Shown here one piece after another: positions 27,246 to 37,417 of a stretch of DNA of 64,000 nt (position 1 is the stretch's first letter; the number at the start of each line of letters is the position of its first letter). The position numbers and the translations under genes were made by a program. Under the pieces are notes generated by a model, which was given only the letters and a program-made list of their open reading frames with translations, was not told the DNA's origin and did not search any database. Source of the DNA: Pedobacter borealis DSM 19626 (GTDB lineage: Bacteria; Bacteroidota; Bacteroidia; Sphingobacteriales; Sphingobacteriaceae); NCBI RefSeq assembly GCF_000708285.2, contig NZ_JAUG01000013.1, forward strand, positions 1 to 64,000, written 5' to 3'.

Positions 27246-28058
27246 TTAAAGTATAGCTTGTCTGATTCGGATCAGTTTGGTTAAAGTTTCTTCCAACAGA
27301 TCTAAATGTAACATATTGGCACCATCTGATTTTGCATTTGCAGGATCAGGGTGTGTTTCAATAAATAAACCATCTGCTCCTACTGCAATTGCTGCTTTAG
27401 CGATAGTTGAAATTAATTCTGGCTTACCACCAGTAACACCACTACTTTGATTAGGTTGTTGTAGGGAATGTGTGCAATCCATTACTACCGGAACACCGAA
27501 ACCCTGCATCTCGGGTAAACCACGGTAATCAACAATCAGATCCTGATAACCGAAAGTATTACCTCTATCTGTTAAAATCACTTTGTTGTTTCCGGCTTCT
27601 TTTACTTTCTCAACGGCAAATTTCATAGAACCTGCAGAAAGGAACTGACCTTTTTTAACGTTTACTACTTTTCCAGTTTCGGCGGCAGCAATTAATAAAT
27701 CAGTTTGGCGACATAAAAATGCAGGGATCTGCAATACATCTACATAAGCAGCTGCCATTGCGGCCTCGCCACTTTCATGGATATCGGTAACTGTTGGCAC
27801 ACCAAATTCTCTACCAATCCTTTCTAAAATGCGCAAAGCTTTTTCATCGCCAATCCCTGTAAAAGAACTTCCTTTGCTCCTATTTGCTTTTCGGTACGAA
27901 CCTTTAAAAATATATGGGATCTGAAGTTTATCAGTAATTGTAATAATCTTTTCGGCAATTCTCATGGCAATATCCTCGCCTTCAATAGCGCATGGACCAG
28001 CCATTAAAAAGAAATTTCCCGAATCTGTATTTTTTAATTTATCTAAATAGTTAAGCAT
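27246..28058 (-). CDS. kdsA: 3-deoxy-8-phosphooctulonate synthase (KDO8P synthase)
   Basis: Condenses arabinose-5-phosphate with PEP to give Kdo-8-phosphate for the LPS inner core. 270 residues. Recognisable parts: AGPCAIEG, FKGSYRKANRSKGSSFTG, LTDRGNTFGYQDLIVDYR and HSLQQPN. The arabinose-5-P isomerase that feeds it is encoded 2.4 kb away at 30422. Confidence 0.96.
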   Translation of the reverse strand: MLNYLDKLKNTDSGNFFLMAGPCAIEGEDIAMRIAEKIITITDKLQIPYIFKGSYRKANRSKGSSFTGIGDEKALRILERIGREFGVPTVTDIHESGEAAMAAAYVDVLQIPAFLCRQTDLLIAAAETGKVVNVKKGQFLSAGSMKFAVEKVKEAGNNKVILTDRGNTFGYQDLIVDYRGLPEMQGFGVPVVMDCTHSLQQPNQSSGVTGGKPELISTIAKAAIAVGADGLFIETHPDPANAKSDGANMLHLDLLEETLTKLIRIRQAIL

Positions 28059-28140
28059 AGTTAAGATGTTGGATGTGAGACATAAGATCTAAGATCTGAG
28101 TTTGTCTCAAATCTAGCTTCTCCGATCTCACACCTAATTT

Positions 28141-30330
28141 TTAATTTCCTAGTTCTGACATGAATTTAATCCGCATCAATTGAATTTCTTCGCGGGTATA
28201 ATCGGTTTCGCCTAACTCGTTAAGTGCTTCATCGATAGAATCGCTTTCAGCAGCTCTGAAATAGTCAAATACTTCATCCTGTCTATCATCATCAATTACT
28301 TCATCAATGAAATAGTTTAGGTTAAGTTTAGTACCAGAGTTTACAATCGATTCTACTTCTTTCAGAATTTCTTCATAAGTAATGCCTTTCGAATCGGCAA
28401 TATCTTCCAAACCAATCTGCCTGTCGATATTTTGAATGATCGAAACCTTCATCTGCGATTTATTGGCCTGAGTTTTAATAATCAAATCGATTGGACGTTC
28501 GATATCGTTATCCTCGACATATTTTTTGATCAATTCGATAAAAGGTGTCCCGAATTTCATTGCTTTACCCGAACCTACACCAGAAATCTGGCGAAGCTCT
28601 TCCGTCGTAATCGGGTAATGTGTGCACATTTCCTCTAAAGAGGGATCCTGGAAAACTACGAATGGTGGAACACTTTTTTGCTTCGCAATTTTTTTACGTA
28701 GCTCTTTAAGCAATGATAAAAGATGGGTATCTAAAGCACCTGTACCTTGTTTTACATCATCGTCATCGTCATCAGCACCGTTCTCTATTGGTTCGTTTAG
28801 TATGAATTTAAGGCTATAAGGGTTGATAATAAAATCTCTTCCCTGTTTGGTTAACTTTAATAAACCGTAATTGTCAATGTCTTTAAAAAGGTAATTATTT
28901 AGAACAGCCTGGCGGATAATCGATTTCCACATCAGCTCGCCTTCTTCTTTACCGATTCCAAATTCAGGAATCTTGCTGTGTTCGTAAGCAATGGTTTGAG
29001 CGGTTTCTAAACCTAAAAATACGTTTAACAAGTGTGCATCATCAAATTTTTCGCCCGATTTTTCGATAAATTTCAAAACGGTTGACAATTGACTTTCTGC
29101 ATCAAATTGCTTTTTAGGCTTTTTACAGTTATCACACATGCAGTTACAGCCCGTTTCGTTAAAGTTTTCACCGAAATAATGAAGGATCTGCTTACGTCGG
29201 CATACACCAGATTCAGCATAATCGATCACTTCTTTTAATATCTGCGTACCAATTTCACGTTCCGAAACTGGTTTATCTTTCATAAATTTAGCCAGCTTGT
29301 CTACGTCTTTTTGAGCGTAGAAAGCAATACATACGCCTTCGCCACCATCACGTCCGGCCCTGCCAGTTTCCTGGTAATAACCCTCCATACTTTTAGGCAC
29401 GTCATGGTGAATCACAAAGCGAACATCGGGTTTATCGATCCCCATACCAAAGGCAATGGTTGCAACAATAACCTCAGCATCTTCCATCAAAAATTTATCC
29501 TGCGTTTCAGCTCTAACCTTTGGGTCTAACCCCGCATGATAAGGCAAGGCACTAATTCCATTCAGATTTAATGCTTCTGCCACTTCTTCAACCTTTTTAC
29601 GGCTAAGGCAGTAAATAATCCCCGATTTCCCCGGATTAGACTTGATGTACTTAATAATTTCTTTGGTAATGTCTCTTTTAGGGCGGATTTCGTAAAATAA
29701 GTTGGGCCTGTTAAATGAGGATTTAAACAACGTTGCTTCCGTCATTCCAAGATTCTTCATAATATCCTGCTGTACTTTTGGCGTAGCAGTTGCGGTTAAT
29801 GCAATAATTGGAATGTTATTCCCCAATCCTGCAATAACCTGTTTAATCTTACGGTATTCTGGCCTGAAATCATGCCCCCATTCAGAGATACAATGCGCTT
29901 CATCAACGGCAACGAAAGAGATTTTAATCAGATTTAAAAATTCAATATTATCCTGCTTCGCCAGAGACTCTGGCGCAACATACAATAATTTAGTCTGACC
30001 GCTTAAAAGATCAGATTTAACTTGAGTAATTTCAGATTTATTTAGGGATGAATTAAGAAAGTGAGCAATACTGTCATTTCCACCAAAAGCCCTTAATTGG
30101 TCAACCTGGTTTTTCATCAATGCAATTAGTGGAGAGATTACAATTGCTGTTCCCTCGCTCATTAAAGCGGGTAACTGATAGCAAATAGACTTCCCTCCGC
30201 CTGTTGGCATAATAACAAATGTGTTATTGCCTTCTAAAATATTTGTAATGATCGACTCCTGATCACCTTTGAAATTGTCAAACCCGAAGAAATTTTGTAG
30301 GTTATCAAATAACGACTTTTTCACGTCCAT
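28141..30330 (-). CDS. recQ: ATP-dependent DNA helicase RecQ
   Basis: Superfamily 2 3'-5' helicase of recombination and repair. Walker A MPTGGGKSICYQLP, DEAH box VDEAHCISEWGHDFRPEY, motif VI QETGRAGRDG, a zinc-binding RQC part (the C-x-C-x2-C cluster CNCMCDNC), then an HRDC domain and an extra C-terminal tail rich in Asp/Glu. I start at 30330 (MDVKKSLFDNL, 729 residues); a frame from 30369 adds 13 residues. Divergent from kdsD. Confidence 0.93.
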   Translation of the reverse strand: MDVKKSLFDNLQNFFGFDNFKGDQESIITNILEGNNTFVIMPTGGGKSICYQLPALMSEGTAIVISPLIALMKNQVDQLRAFGGNDSIAHFLNSSLNKSEITQVKSDLLSGQTKLLYVAPESLAKQDNIEFLNLIKISFVAVDEAHCISEWGHDFRPEYRKIKQVIAGLGNNIPIIALTATATPKVQQDIMKNLGMTEATLFKSSFNRPNLFYEIRPKRDITKEIIKYIKSNPGKSGIIYCLSRKKVEEVAEALNLNGISALPYHAGLDPKVRAETQDKFLMEDAEVIVATIAFGMGIDKPDVRFVIHHDVPKSMEGYYQETGRAGRDGGEGVCIAFYAQKDVDKLAKFMKDKPVSEREIGTQILKEVIDYAESGVCRRKQILHYFGENFNETGCNCMCDNCKKPKKQFDAESQLSTVLKFIEKSGEKFDDAHLLNVFLGLETAQTIAYEHSKIPEFGIGKEEGELMWKSIIRQAVLNNYLFKDIDNYGLLKLTKQGRDFIINPYSLKFILNEPIENGADDDDDDVKQGTGALDTHLLSLLKELRKKIAKQKSVPPFVVFQDPSLEEMCTHYPITTEELRQISGVGSGKAMKFGTPFIELIKKYVEDNDIERPIDLIIKTQANKSQMKVSIIQNIDRQIGLEDIADSKGITYEEILKEVESIVNSGTKLNLNYFIDEVIDDDRQDEVFDYFRAAESDSIDEALNELGETDYTREEIQLMRIKFMSELGN

Positions 30331-30421
30331 TTTGTGTAATAAAATATGCGATGCTATTTTTGTATCCAAAATAACATAATTTTACAAGAATTTCAAGTAT
30401 TAACAGACAATTATTTTCTCT

Positions 30422-31390
30422 TTGAAAAGTAAAAAATCAATAATCCAATCGGCTGTAAGCACATTAGAGCTTGAGGCAGCAGCAATATTAAATGTTGCAA
30501 AGAATATTAACAGCGATTTTGAAAAAGTCGTATCAAGCATTTTACATGGCAAAGGACGGGTAATTGTTACTGGTATAGGAAAGAGTGCAATCATTGCACA
30601 AAAAATGGTAGCTACTTTTAATTCAACAGGCACCCCTGCTATTTTTATGCATGCCGCAGATGCTATTCATGGCGATCTGGGGATGATCCAGGTAGATGAT
30701 ATTGTAATCTGCCTCTCTAAAAGTGGAAACACACCAGAAATAAAAGTGCTTACCCCCTTGTTGAAAACATCTGGCAATCTGCTCATCGGGATGGTTGGTG
30801 AATTGAATTCTTTTTTAGCCGAGCAGGCCGATCTGATTTTGAACACTTCTTTCGAAAAAGAAGCTTGTCCGCATAATTTGGCACCCACTACCAGTACAAC
30901 GGCGCAATTGGCATTGGGCGATGCCCTGGCTATTTGTTTATTGGAATGTAGAGATTTTAATGAATCCGATTTTGCTAAATATCACCCAGGCGGGGCATTA
31001 GGCAAAAAACTCTATTTAAAAGCACGGGATCTGGCTTTGTCTAATGAGAAACCTTCCATACACCCATCTGCATCAGTTAAAGATGTGTTAATAGAAATTA
31101 GTAAAAACCGTTTGGGTGCTGTTGTTGTTGTTGATAGCGACGATAAGGTGCTTGGCATCATTACGGATGGTGATATAAGGCGGATGTTAGAAAATAACAA
31201 TTCTATTGCAAACTTAAAAGCTGAAGATATCATGGGCAGAACGCCAAAGAGCATACAATTTAATGCTTTAGCGGTTGATGCCCTAGATATTATTAAACAA
31301 AACAATATAACGCAGTTGCTAGTTCTAGAACAAAATACTTACTTTGGCATTATCCATTTACACGATCTCCTTAACGAAGGCATCGTGTAA
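30422..31390 (+). CDS. kdsD: Arabinose-5-phosphate isomerase (KdsD/KpsF/GutQ)
   Basis: Interconverts ribulose-5-P and arabinose-5-P for Kdo synthesis. 322 residues with an N-terminal SIS domain (GKGRVIVTGIGKSAIIAQK near 41-59, LSKSGNTPE near 99) and two CBS domains (about 205-320). The start is TTG at 30422; no ATG precedes the conserved region. Fourteen bases separate its stop from manC, so the two form an operon. Confidence 0.93.
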   Translation: MKSKKSIIQSAVSTLELEAAAILNVAKNINSDFEKVVSSILHGKGRVIVTGIGKSAIIAQKMVATFNSTGTPAIFMHAADAIHGDLGMIQVDDIVICLSKSGNTPEIKVLTPLLKTSGNLLIGMVGELNSFLAEQADLILNTSFEKEACPHNLAPTTSTTAQLALGDALAICLLECRDFNESDFAKYHPGGALGKKLYLKARDLALSNEKPSIHPSASVKDVLIEISKNRLGAVVVVDSDDKVLGIITDGDIRRMLENNNSIANLKAEDIMGRTPKSIQFNALAVDALDIIKQNNITQLLVLEQNTYFGIIHLHDLLNEGIV

Positions 31391-31404
31391 TTTTAATTTA
31401 TAAA

Positions 31405-32496
31405 ATGAATAAAGACTATTATGCATTGATTATGGCCGGTGGTGTCGGAAGTCGCTTTTGGCCAGTAAGCAGAACAGAATACCCAAAACAGTTTATCGAT
31501 TTTTTTGGTGTAGGTAAAACTTTGATACAGAGCACCTACGATCGATTTTTAAAAATTTGCCTTCCTGAAAATATTTTTATTGTTACCAACGAAATTTATT
31601 CGGATTTAGTAAAAGAGCAATTACCACAGCTCAGTGCAAATCAAATTTTAGCCGAACCATTGTTAAGAAATACAGCTCCTTGTGTTGCTTATGGAAGTTT
31701 AAAAATAGCTGAATTAAATCCGAACGCCACCATAGTTGTTGCCCCTTCTGATCATACCATTGCCAATATTGATGGTTTTATACAGTCTATTGAGCAATCA
31801 TTAGACGCGGCTTCGAAAAACGATTGTTTAATCACATTGGGTATTAAACCAAACCGTCCGGATACGGGCTATGGTTATATTCAACATACTGATTATGTGC
31901 TTAATACCGACACTGATCTGCATAAGGTTAAAACATTTACCGAAAAGCCGAACTTAGAATTGGCAAAATCATTTATACAAAGCGGCGATTTCTTGTGGAA
32001 TGCCGGGATATTTATCTGGTCGGCTAAAGCGATTTTAAGTGCTTTCGAAAAACATCTGCCAGATATGTATGAAATATTTAATATCGGCAGGTCTGAATTG
32101 AATACTGAAGGAGAAAAAGCCTTTATCAATAATGCTTATTTTCAATGCACCAATATTTCAATAGATTTCGGAATTATGGAAAAAGCAGAAAATGTTTACG
32201 TGCTTCCATCTGATTTCGGTTGGTCTGATTTAGGAACCTGGGCCTCTATTTATGAAATGGCAGAGAAAGATTATGTGGGTAATGCCGTTATCCCGTCACA
32301 ACAGGTACTGATGTTCGATTCATCAAACTGTATGGTAAATGTTCCAGAAGATAAATTGGTTATCCTACAGGGGCTGCACGATTACATTGTTGTAGAAAAC
32401 AATAATATGCTGATGATCTGTCCAAGAAATGAAGAGCAAAAGGTTAAAGAGTTTGTTGCGGAGGTTAAATCGCGTTTTGGCAATAAATTCATCTAA
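31405..32496 (+). CDS. manC: Mannose-1-phosphate guanylyltransferase
   Basis: Makes GDP-mannose from mannose-1-P and GTP, for LPS or capsule sugars. 363 residues: the nucleotidyltransferase domain opens with GGVGSRFWPVSRTEYPKQF (13-31 region) and includes EKAENVYVLPSDFGWSDLG. It lacks the long C-terminal phosphomannose-isomerase fusion of the bifunctional type. Downstream of kdsD in the same operon. Confidence 0.93.
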   Translation: MNKDYYALIMAGGVGSRFWPVSRTEYPKQFIDFFGVGKTLIQSTYDRFLKICLPENIFIVTNEIYSDLVKEQLPQLSANQILAEPLLRNTAPCVAYGSLKIAELNPNATIVVAPSDHTIANIDGFIQSIEQSLDAASKNDCLITLGIKPNRPDTGYGYIQHTDYVLNTDTDLHKVKTFTEKPNLELAKSFIQSGDFLWNAGIFIWSAKAILSAFEKHLPDMYEIFNIGRSELNTEGEKAFINNAYFQCTNISIDFGIMEKAENVYVLPSDFGWSDLGTWASIYEMAEKDYVGNAVIPSQQVLMFDSSNCMVNVPEDKLVILQGLHDYIVVENNNMLMICPRNEEQKVKEFVAEVKSRFGNKFI

Positions 32497-32503
32497 ATAA
32501 ATG

Positions 32504-32543
32504 TAAGATGGATGATGTAACATAGTTTTCATCATCCATCTTA
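32504..32543. terminator. Bidirectional terminator between manC and rlmB
   Basis: A perfect 14-bp stem (TAAGATGGATGATG and its complement) with a 12-base loop, eight bases after the manC stop and between convergent genes. Confidence 0.8.
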
Positions 32544-32651
32544 TATTTCCTATCCTAATCTATTACGTAAGATCCTGAAACAAGTTCAGGAAGACGCCCC
32601 ATAGAACGTACTAATCGATATTAAATTCCCTCTTCCTTTTTATATCTAGCT

Positions 32652-33419
32652 TTAGATCGTTCTCTGTCTAACGGCCTCATATAATATTACCCCAGCAGCT
32701 ACTGAAACATTTAACGATTCGATTTTTCCGGCCATTGGTATTTTAGCCAGGTGATCGGCTACCCTTAAAAGATCGTTAGAAATTCCTTCATCTTCCGATC
32801 CCATTACAATTGCTGTAGGCATGGTATAATCCGGCGCATAGATAAAGTCACTGGTTTTTTCGGTGCAGGCTACAACCTGCAGACCACTTTCCTGTAGAAA
32901 TAAACAGGTTTTATGCAGGTTAGCATGGCGACAAATCGGAATACTAAATAAGGCACCTGCCGAGGTTTTAATGGCATCAGCATTGATCTGTGCAGCATTT
33001 TTTAAAGGAACTACAATGGCATGCACCCCTACACAGGCGGCCGTACGTGCAATTGCACCCATGTTACGCACATCGGTAACACTATCTAAAACCAAAATTA
33101 ATGGGACCTCACCTTTTTCGAAAACGGTTGGAATAATGTCTTCAATATTCTGGTAGGTAATCGGCGAAATAACCGCAATTACACCTTGATGGTTTTTCTG
33201 CGACATGCGATTCAACTTCTCGATTGGAACCGAATTTAAGGGAATCAAAGTATCTTTTAGAAGGGCTTTTAATTCTAGAAAAAGATCGCCGCCCAGACCG
33301 CGTTGCTGGTAAATGGTTTCAATGTCTCTTCCTGCTTTAACGGCTTCTATTACGGCCCTGATGCCGAATACAAACTCATTATTCTCTTTTGCGCGTTGCG
33401 GTCTTCTAAAATTATCCAT
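32652..33419 (-). CDS. rlmB: 23S rRNA 2'-O-ribose methyltransferase (SpoU family, RlmB-like)
   Basis: SpoU/TrmH-family (SPOUT fold) methyltransferase; family members methylate G2251 of 23S rRNA. 255 residues: an N-terminal substrate-binding domain (FVFGIRAVIEAV), then the knotted SPOUT core with VLDSVTDVRNMGAIARTA, VMGSEDEGIS and ESLNVSVAAGVILYE. The exact target nucleotide is inferred from the family. Confidence 0.9.
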   Translation of the reverse strand: MDNFRRPQRAKENNEFVFGIRAVIEAVKAGRDIETIYQQRGLGGDLFLELKALLKDTLIPLNSVPIEKLNRMSQKNHQGVIAVISPITYQNIEDIIPTVFEKGEVPLILVLDSVTDVRNMGAIARTAACVGVHAIVVPLKNAAQINADAIKTSAGALFSIPICRHANLHKTCLFLQESGLQVVACTEKTSDFIYAPDYTMPTAIVMGSEDEGISNDLLRVADHLAKIPMAGKIESLNVSVAAGVILYEAVRQRTI

Positions 33420-33607
33420 GTTTTGAAATTGTTAGGCAAAAGTATTCAAATAAAATGTTTTAGCCCTAAACAATGTGCGCCTTATTAACATTTAATTGTT
33501 TAAAAATTTATATGGCATCATAAATCCAATAAAATTTAATCTGATTATGCTTCAATTTGTTAACAAACAGCTAGTAACTAATTCGAACAACCGCATCAAA
33601 ATTTGAT

Positions 33608-33615
33608 TACTTTTG
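33608..33615 (+). promoter_or_regulatory. Bacteroidota -7 promoter box (TACTTTTG) for dnaB
   Basis: Exact TAnnTTTG match ending 4 bp before the dnaB ATG at 33620; the mRNA is predicted leaderless or to start at the ATG. Confidence 0.6.
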
Positions 33616-33619
33616 TGGA

Positions 33620-35182
33620 ATGAGTATCGATAATGAACAAGGCGGAAAGAACAGTATAACTGCTAGAAAAAGCAGGTTAAGTAATACTATAAGTTCACAG
33701 GGGAAAATTCCCCCTCAGGCATTAGATCTTGAGGAAGCAGTTCTTGGAGCGTTAATGCTCGAAAAAGATGCGCTTTCTGCTGTAATTGATGTTTTGAAAC
33801 CAGAGGTTTTTTATAACATTGCCCACCAGAAAATTTTTGAAGCAATTCATATTCTATTTCAAAAATCGCGCCCCGTTGATATTTTAACTGTAACGGCAGA
33901 ACTGAGAACATTGGGCTCTTTAGAAATGGTTGGTGGCGCTTACTACATTACCAACTTAACCAATAGAGTTGCATCAGCAGCGAATATCGAGTTTCACGCA
34001 CGTATTATCTCTCAGAAATATATTCAGCGTGAACTGATCAGGATTTCAACCGAAATCATTACAAATGCCTACGAAGATACAACTGATATTTTCGATCTCT
34101 TAGATCAGGCAGAAAAAGGACTTTTCGAAATTGCCCAGAATAACCTGCGTAGAGATACACAGAAAATGGACGATATCATTAAACAATCGTTAGCCACACT
34201 TGAAGAGCTTCGTACCAAAACCGATGGTTTAACTGGTGTGCCAACTGGTTTTACAGGGCTAGATAGAATAACTGGTGGTTGGCAAAAGCAGGATTTAGTA
34301 ATTATTGCTGCACGTCCGGCGATGGGAAAAACGGCTTTCGTACTAACCTGTGCTAGAAACGCCACTGTCGATTTTGCAAAACCAACGGTAGTTTTCTCGC
34401 TAGAGATGTCGTCAGTTCAGCTGGTTAATCGTTTAATTTCTGGAGAAGCAGAAATAGAGCAGGAAAAAATCAGAAAAGGAAATTTACAGGAATGGGAATG
34501 GCAGCAGTTACACAGTAAAATTGGCCGTTTAACCGAAGCTCCCCTATTAATTGATGATACGCCTGCGCTAAATATTTTTGAGTTCAGGGCAAAATGCAGA
34601 AGATTAAAATCACAATACGATATTCAATTGGTAATTGTCGATTATTTGCAGTTAATGCATGGTAAAGGCGAAGGAAAAGGCGGTGGTAACCGTGAGCAGG
34701 AAATTGGTAGTATTTCTAGGGCACTAAAATCGGTTGCAAAAGAACTTGATGTTCCGGTGCTGGCACTATCGCAGTTAAGTCGTGCGGTAGAGAGTAGACC
34801 AGGTTTGCAAGGAAAACGGCCTATGTTATCCGATTTACGTGAGTCGGGCTCAATTGAGCAGGATGCGGATATGGTATTATTCTTGTACCGCCCTGAATAT
34901 TACGGTATTACCGAGGATGAGCAAGGAAGATCGCAAGCGGGTATTGGTGAGGTTATCATTGCAAAACACCGTAACGGTGAAACCGGGATTGTACCACTTA
35001 AATTCGTGGGTAAATTTGTGAAGTTTACCGATTTGGAAGAAGACTTTAATGCACCGCCAAGTTCATTTGCGGCTGATCCTTCAGCTGGTATGTACCCATC
35101 ACAGGATTTTGAAAAACAAAGCAACGTGATTATCCGCCCTTCAAAAATGGACGATTATAATGATGATGATCCACCGTTTTAG
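33620..35182 (+). CDS. dnaB: Replicative DNA helicase
   Basis: Hexameric replication-fork helicase. 520 residues: N-terminal primase-interaction domain (about 30-130), linker, RecA-like core with Walker A ARPAMGKTAF, Walker B-like LVIVDYLQLM and the arginine-rich region GKRPMLSDLRESGSIEQDADMV. No intein or inserted domain. The N-terminal 25 residues are a basic, poorly conserved leader. Start at ATG 33620. Confidence 0.97.
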   Translation: MSIDNEQGGKNSITARKSRLSNTISSQGKIPPQALDLEEAVLGALMLEKDALSAVIDVLKPEVFYNIAHQKIFEAIHILFQKSRPVDILTVTAELRTLGSLEMVGGAYYITNLTNRVASAANIEFHARIISQKYIQRELIRISTEIITNAYEDTTDIFDLLDQAEKGLFEIAQNNLRRDTQKMDDIIKQSLATLEELRTKTDGLTGVPTGFTGLDRITGGWQKQDLVIIAARPAMGKTAFVLTCARNATVDFAKPTVVFSLEMSSVQLVNRLISGEAEIEQEKIRKGNLQEWEWQQLHSKIGRLTEAPLLIDDTPALNIFEFRAKCRRLKSQYDIQLVIVDYLQLMHGKGEGKGGGNREQEIGSISRALKSVAKELDVPVLALSQLSRAVESRPGLQGKRPMLSDLRESGSIEQDADMVLFLYRPEYYGITEDEQGRSQAGIGEVIIAKHRNGETGIVPLKFVGKFVKFTDLEEDFNAPPSSFAADPSAGMYPSQDFEKQSNVIIRPSKMDDYNDDDPPF

Positions 35183-35696
35183 GAATAAGCAATCTGGCTG
35201 TTATACGCAACAAAACCTATCCCATTTTTAGCATAAGTTTTTTAGCTTTTTTCCGCTATCAATGGCAGACTTAATAGAACGATCGTCATTGCGAGAAGGC
35301 TTTTTCAGCCGACGAAGCAATCTTTATGGCAAGGATCACTAGCTTGAAAGATTGCTTCGTCGTTTCTCCTCGCAATGACGATAATCTGAGAAGATTTAAT
35401 CTTTTAAACTCACCTGTCATTAATACTGATTTTTATATCATAAATTACCCCCTCAGGGTGACAAAAGAAAATCTCTGCTTCATTTGGAACTAAAAACCAT
35501 GAGTACTGGCACGGAAAACCGAACCTAGTAGCACTAAGCCAAACCAATCTAAACCCGATAAAACGAATGCTCCCGATTCTTCATCGGAGCAGCAGTGATA
35601 GCGGGGCTACATTAACCTACAGTGTGCCGTAATTGCTTTCCAAGTTCTAACTCCTTTTCTATTAGTCTAAATAACAATCTGTTAACTAATATGATA
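35183..35696. other. Gene-free 514-bp gap with repeat remnants
   Basis: Between dnaB and the chromate transporter. Holds a large palindromic repeat of the CGTCATTGCGAG type (35284-35382, arms around a GAAGCAATCTTT core) and an eroded element at about 35500-35640 containing CCCGATTCTTCATCGG and AGCAGTGATAGCGGGGC. I find no gene. Confidence 0.7.
35284..35382. repeat. Long palindromic repeat of the CGTCATTGCGAG type
   Basis: Outer arms CGTCATTGCGAG and CTCGCAATGACG, inner arms GACGAAGCAATCTTT and AAAGATTGCTTCGTC. Related to the shorter copy at 11411-11490. Confidence 0.85.
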
Positions 35697-36914
35697 TTAA
35701 AATAAATATCCAATTAATATACCTGCCAATACAATAACAGGTGGACTAACTTTAGTAAAATTTAACAACAAAAATGTAGCGACCATTATCCCTAAAAATA
35801 TCCAGTTAAAGCCCATCGGTATTAACAGTAGCACAAAAGCAGCAATAATAAATCCAACGCTAACGGCATTGATTCCGGAAAGGCTATGACGGATCCGTGA
35901 GATCTTTTTCAGATCGTCCCAAAACGGTACAATAAATAAAACGAGGATTAGCCCGGGTAAGTTGATGCCGATAACCCCAATCAATCCTCCTAAAATTTGG
36001 CCCCATAATCCGTAACCAAAATTCTTCATGCTTAATGCGCCTAAGTAGCTCGTAAAAGAAAATGTTGGACCAGGTAAGGCCTGCTGTAATGCAAAACCCG
36101 ATAAAAATCCAGATGAAGGTAAATAATGTTTCATCTCTACAAACTCGGTAAACATCAAAGGGACAAGTACTTGTCCGCCCCCAAAAACCAATATTCCGTT
36201 ACGATAAAAGTTTTCGAGCAAACGAATCGGTAAACTAAAGGGCGATGTTCTGTTTATAATTGCACCTACCAAGGCAAATAAAAGCAAAGCACCTAGGAAG
36301 TAGACCAGTTTTTTAGGATTGATATTTGAAAAAAGTTTAACCCTTAACTCCGCTTCCTCTTTTGGTGTTTCGATGGCTGAAGAGATCATTCCGCCTATTA
36401 ATATCGACAATGGAAACACATAAGCATTTCTTAAAACTAATGTGGCAATAACCGAAGCAATGGCAAGGAATATAGAAACCTGAGAGGATAAAACCTTTTT
36501 ACCAAGTTTCCATGCACCATAAGCTACAATACCCAATGCAATTGGCTGGATATATTCTAAAATATCGTTAAATTTTTGTTTTTGATCTAGTAAAGCATAA
36601 CTGATTGCAGCAAAGGTCATTATGGTTGCTGTAGGTAAAATCCAGATCAGGAAAGTAATAATGGCCAGTTTAAGTTTTCCAACTTTCCAGGCGATCCCAA
36701 CCAAGGTTTGGGTGGATGCCGGTCCAGGGAGTACCTGTGCCAGTGCATTTAACTCTAAAAGTTCTTCCTCTGAGATAAATTTAGTGCCCTGAACAAAGTA
36801 TTTAAGCAGCAAAGCCAGGTGCGCTTGTGCGCCTCCAAAAGAAGTAAATGTAAAAAAGATTACGTTTCTAATAAATAACCACTGTTTTTTTGCAGCTATA
36901 GGTTTTGTTTGCAT
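35697..36914 (-). CDS. chrA: Chromate transporter (CHR family)
   Basis: 405-residue inner-membrane CHR transporter, the bidomain form: two related halves each begin with the FGG motif (TSFGGAQAHLALL near residue 23 and VFGGGQVLVPLM near residue 227). The ALAQVLPGPASTQ motif in the first half and LQQALPGPTFSF in the second are characteristic. Family role is chromate or sulfate-analogue export. Stands next to a TPR gene 36 bp upstream on the same strand. Confidence 0.9.
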   Translation of the reverse strand: MQTKPIAAKKQWLFIRNVIFFTFTSFGGAQAHLALLLKYFVQGTKFISEEELLELNALAQVLPGPASTQTLVGIAWKVGKLKLAIITFLIWILPTATIMTFAAISYALLDQKQKFNDILEYIQPIALGIVAYGAWKLGKKVLSSQVSIFLAIASVIATLVLRNAYVFPLSILIGGMISSAIETPKEEAELRVKLFSNINPKKLVYFLGALLLFALVGAIINRTSPFSLPIRLLENFYRNGILVFGGGQVLVPLMFTEFVEMKHYLPSSGFLSGFALQQALPGPTFSFTSYLGALSMKNFGYGLWGQILGGLIGVIGINLPGLILVLFIVPFWDDLKKISRIRHSLSGINAVSVGFIIAAFVLLLIPMGFNWIFLGIMVATFLLLNFTKVSPPVIVLAGILIGYLF

Positions 36915-36950
36915 TAGCTCAGGACTAAAAATTGATAACTGTTAACTGAA

Positions 36951-37286
36951 CTAGTCGTCTTCATAATCTAATCCGGCAACAGTGTTATATGCGCCCTGTA
37001 ATTCAGAAAAAGCGTGCATGTCTCTTTTGTTGCGTGCTACTTGCATACCCTTCTGATAAATGGCTATAGCTTTCTCTTTTTGATCATCTTTTTCAAGCAA
37101 TTTACCCAAATGGTAATAAGTGCCAACATAATCGGGGTGTTTATCCGTTAACTGAAGGTAAAAAGAATAGGCCTTTTCTTTATCATTTTGTGCGTTATAC
37201 TCTGTGGCTAAAGCATATAGTATAAAAGGATCGTTTGGATCGCTTTCTAAAAATTCTAATAACTTACTTAAACGGGTTGATGACAT
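36951..37286 (-). CDS. Small TPR-repeat protein
   Basis: 111 residues made almost entirely of TPR helices: three repeats can be traced (DPFILYALATEYNAQND, PDYVGTYYHLGKLLEKDDQ and KEKAIAIYQKGMQVARNK). No signal peptide, so cytoplasmic; a protein-protein adaptor of unknown partner. May be co-transcribed with the chromate transporter gene. Confidence 0.85.
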   Translation of the reverse strand: MSSTRLSKLLEFLESDPNDPFILYALATEYNAQNDKEKAYSFYLQLTDKHPDYVGTYYHLGKLLEKDDQKEKAIAIYQKGMQVARNKRDMHAFSELQGAYNTVAGLDYEDD

Positions 37287-37308
37287 TTTATTTCCTTGCT
37301 TTTTTAAT

Positions 37309-37316
37309 TAAATTTG
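37309..37316 (+). promoter_or_regulatory. Bacteroidota -7 promoter box (TAAATTTG) for the etf operon
   Basis: TAnnTTTG match 102 bp before etfB; the leader of about 95 nt is longer than for lepA or dnaB. Confidence 0.4.
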
Positions 37317-37417
37317 CAGAAAGACCTTATATAATAAACATATAACATATGAAATTATCATGAGCTAAAAATTTCGGCTTACGATAGCTTCATAGCAATA
37401 AAAACCACTATTAACAT

